From a virus: DNA of 28,954 bases. The translations under genes and the position numbers were made by a program. The notes beneath the pieces were generated by a model. That model saw only the letters and a list, made by a program, of their open reading frames with translations. It searched no databases and was not told the origin of the DNA. Each line of letters opens with the position of its first letter. Positions within the stretch are counted from its first letter, which is position 1. This document shows positions 27,429-28,954 of the stretch, one piece after another. The stretch is from IMG/VR virus record IMGVR_UViG_3300042907_001513, positions 1-28,954 of that record. One strand, given 5' to 3'.

Positions 27429-28954
27429 TTATCTCAATGCAAGTATGAGTGGTGTAACTTCTGCCTGTATTGCCTTACTAAAATCTCTTCCTCTGATAGT
27501 TGCAGATGGTTGATTAATTTGAAATCCTTCACCGATATCAAAATTACCTTTTTGGTCTGTACTTGTAAATGGAATTTGTGCCCCATCTAAAGCAACAATC
27601 TCATTTTCTTTAATAGAAACTCCACCTTTAAACGGTGTTGATGTATTTATGTCTGTGCCAGTACCGATATATTCAAAAGAATGAGAGCTTGTAAGTATGC
27701 GACTGATTCTCTTTAATGAAACTTCTTCTCCACCAAATAGTTCATATGGTATAAATTCGTTAAAAGTGACTGTTGTAATTCCAGTAACAGATGTTGTTTC
27801 TGTTGCAGAATCAACCGCATAATAAATTGGTTGAGTAACAACATCTGCAGTAGCAGTTCCTCCGTCAATAAAAACTTTAAGATCTTGCGTTGGTAAATAA
27901 TTTCTTCCACTATTTACAATATCTATTGCCGTAATTGCACCTGTTACTTCATCAATTGTCGGACTTAATTCCGCAATAATTCCTTGAGGTCCTTTTGGTT
28001 GTTGAGATTGATCAATATTATCATAAACAAATATTGTTGGAGGTGTTGCAGGACTATATCCAGACCCACCATTTGTAACTTTAATTTCTTGAATTTGAAC
28101 CATTGGTTCTTGAAGTATTCCGGTTCCTTGAGCATCTGGATAATTATTTAAATTAATCTTAAAGAAAAGTGCCTGGCCATCATAAGGTCTTCTTTCAAGT
28201 CCACCACCATCTTTCATATTAGCAAAGGTGACTTTATCACTTCCGGCATCAACACCAGGTTGAGTTCTAGTTGGAGGGAAAGTACTTACAATGCCAGTAA
28301 ATTCAGTAGAACCTAATCCAACGGCAACGAGTCCAAAATTACCAAATGATGAGTTGGAGTTTGTTAGGTCACAAGAACCACCAGTATCCGCATAGATTGC
28401 AATATCGCAGTTGATTGTGAAAATAGAAACTAACTGAGCATATCCATTATTAGTAATTGATACTCCGATTCCTGCCTCATTATATTGTGTGAATGAATCA
28501 CAAACCATACACTTCAAATCATTACCAATTGTTGCTGCAGTTGCATGGTCTCCATTAATTTTCATACCAATACTGCTACTCATAAAGTTGGTGCAGTTAC
28601 GAATATATGGAGACCTCCATCTTCCAGTAGGTCCTTCTGTAGCAGGACCCGGTTCTAAATATCCAGTTCTAACTCTTGAAATCCCTGCTGGTGGTGGGAA
28701 TGCCACTGCCGCACCTCTAATAGAAATTGGTGCAGCTGCATCAAATGGATTTTTACTATAAGCAAAACTTAAGTTCTCGATTAAACATCCTCTTCTCACA
28801 TAGAATACGTCATCATCATTTTGTGGGCATATTGTCACAAGTCTCAAATCTTGACCACTAACAGTAACATCAGTTCTCAGTCCAATTGGGTTATTTTCAA
28901 AATAAACGCCAGAACGAACCATAATAGTATCACCTGGTTGTGCAACATCTGCTG
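27429..28954 (-). CDS. Right-handed beta-helix virion protein, 5' end cut by window
   Basis: The frame is open to the right edge (codons before the internal ATG at 28922 read ADVAQPGDTI), so the true start is outside; 508 residues are visible. The beginning (VAQPGDTIMVRSGVYFEN-P) is typical of pectate-lyase-like beta-helix repeats. The middle shares GGSCDLTNSNSSFGNFGL with a stretch of the 1928-aa protein (GGDLSITNSNSNFGQISL), and later SSHSFEYIGTG matches SGHTFEYLGYG there, so the two are paralogous over a long region. It ends ISKAIQAEVTPLILALR-like without an S74 domain. Probably a tail or baseplate-attached fibre. Confidence 0.82.
   Translation of the reverse strand, partial: ADVAQPGDTIMVRSGVYFENNPIGLRTDVTVSGQDLRLVTICPQNDDDVFYVRRGCLIENLSFAYSKNPFDAAAPISIRGAAVAFPPPAGISRVRTGYLEPGPATEGPTGRWRSPYIRNCTNFMSSSIGMKINGDHATAATIGNDLKCMVCDSFTQYNEAGIGVSITNNGYAQLVSIFTINCDIAIYADTGGSCDLTNSNSSFGNFGLVAVGLGSTEFTGIVSTFPPTRTQPGVDAGSDKVTFANMKDGGGLERRPYDGQALFFKINLNNYPDAQGTGILQEPMVQIQEIKVTNGGSGYSPATPPTIFVYDNIDQSQQPKGPQGIIAELSPTIDEVTGAITAIDIVNSGRNYLPTQDLKVFIDGGTATADVVTQPIYYAVDSATETTSVTGITTVTFNEFIPYELFGGEEVSLKRISRILTSSHSFEYIGTGTDINTSTPFKGGVSIKENEIVALDGAQIPFTSTDQKGNFDIGEGFQINQPSATIRGRDFSKAIQAEVTPLILALR

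Noticed and set aside
1-28954. CRISPR array or insertion sequence
   Set aside because: The only dense repeats are in coding frames (collagen-like and beta repeats). No spacer-repeat pattern, transposase or terminal inverted repeats were seen.

Overview
The window looks like part of a T4-type myovirus genome infecting a marine or freshwater cyanobacterium (a cyanomyovirus). Three things point there: every gene is on the minus strand and the genes are packed end to start with 1-4 base overlaps; there is a long run of virion structural and tail-fibre genes of the kind seen in Synechococcus/Prochlorococcus myoviruses; and there are phage tRNAs, NATAAATA-type late promoter motifs, and stem-loop/promoter cassettes like those of T4-type phages. 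Host and phage identity are inferred from protein character, not from a search.

Transcription runs right to left. The right edge (28954 to about 18500) is a late structural block. It holds a truncated beta-helix protein, a 222-aa structural protein, and a 1256-aa protein with about 500 residues of collagen-like Gly-X-Gln repeats and an S74 intramolecular chaperone. A 207-aa fibre-tip protein with five HxH motifs, a tail assembly chaperone, and a Cys-rich small protein follow. Two duplicated fibre + chaperone pairs, a C1q-like protein and an 89-aa protein complete it. Next (18520-17785) a consensus sigma70-type promoter drives a 61-aa protein, a Phd/YefM-like protein and three tRNA genes. An HNH endonuclease with its own late promoter and a 103-aa unknown follow.

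From 17005 to 8184 lie three more structural genes: a 1928-aa beta-helix/S74 protein with a 162-bp exact internal repeat, a 324-aa glycine-rich protein that resembles gp38-type adhesins, and a 673-aa repetitive structural protein. From 8110 to the left edge the content changes to non-structural, probably early or middle genes. These are a DEAH helicase, four overlapping 2-oxoglutarate/Fe(II) oxygenase genes, a 352-aa protein with a possible ParB-like segment, and about ten small genes in short operons. Stem-loop/promoter cassettes sharing the sequence ACTGGCACAAGGGG separate several of these operons.

The structural genes presumably build distal tail and adhesin parts, and the small overlapping chaperone genes are placed for co-translation with their fibres. 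The four oxygenases form a compact AT-rich cargo operon whose substrate cannot be read from sequence; the nearby collagen-like fibre contains very little proline and no lysine in its repeats, so a classical collagen hydroxylation role is not supported. No stretch longer than 300 bases lacks a gene, and no convincing plus-strand gene was found.
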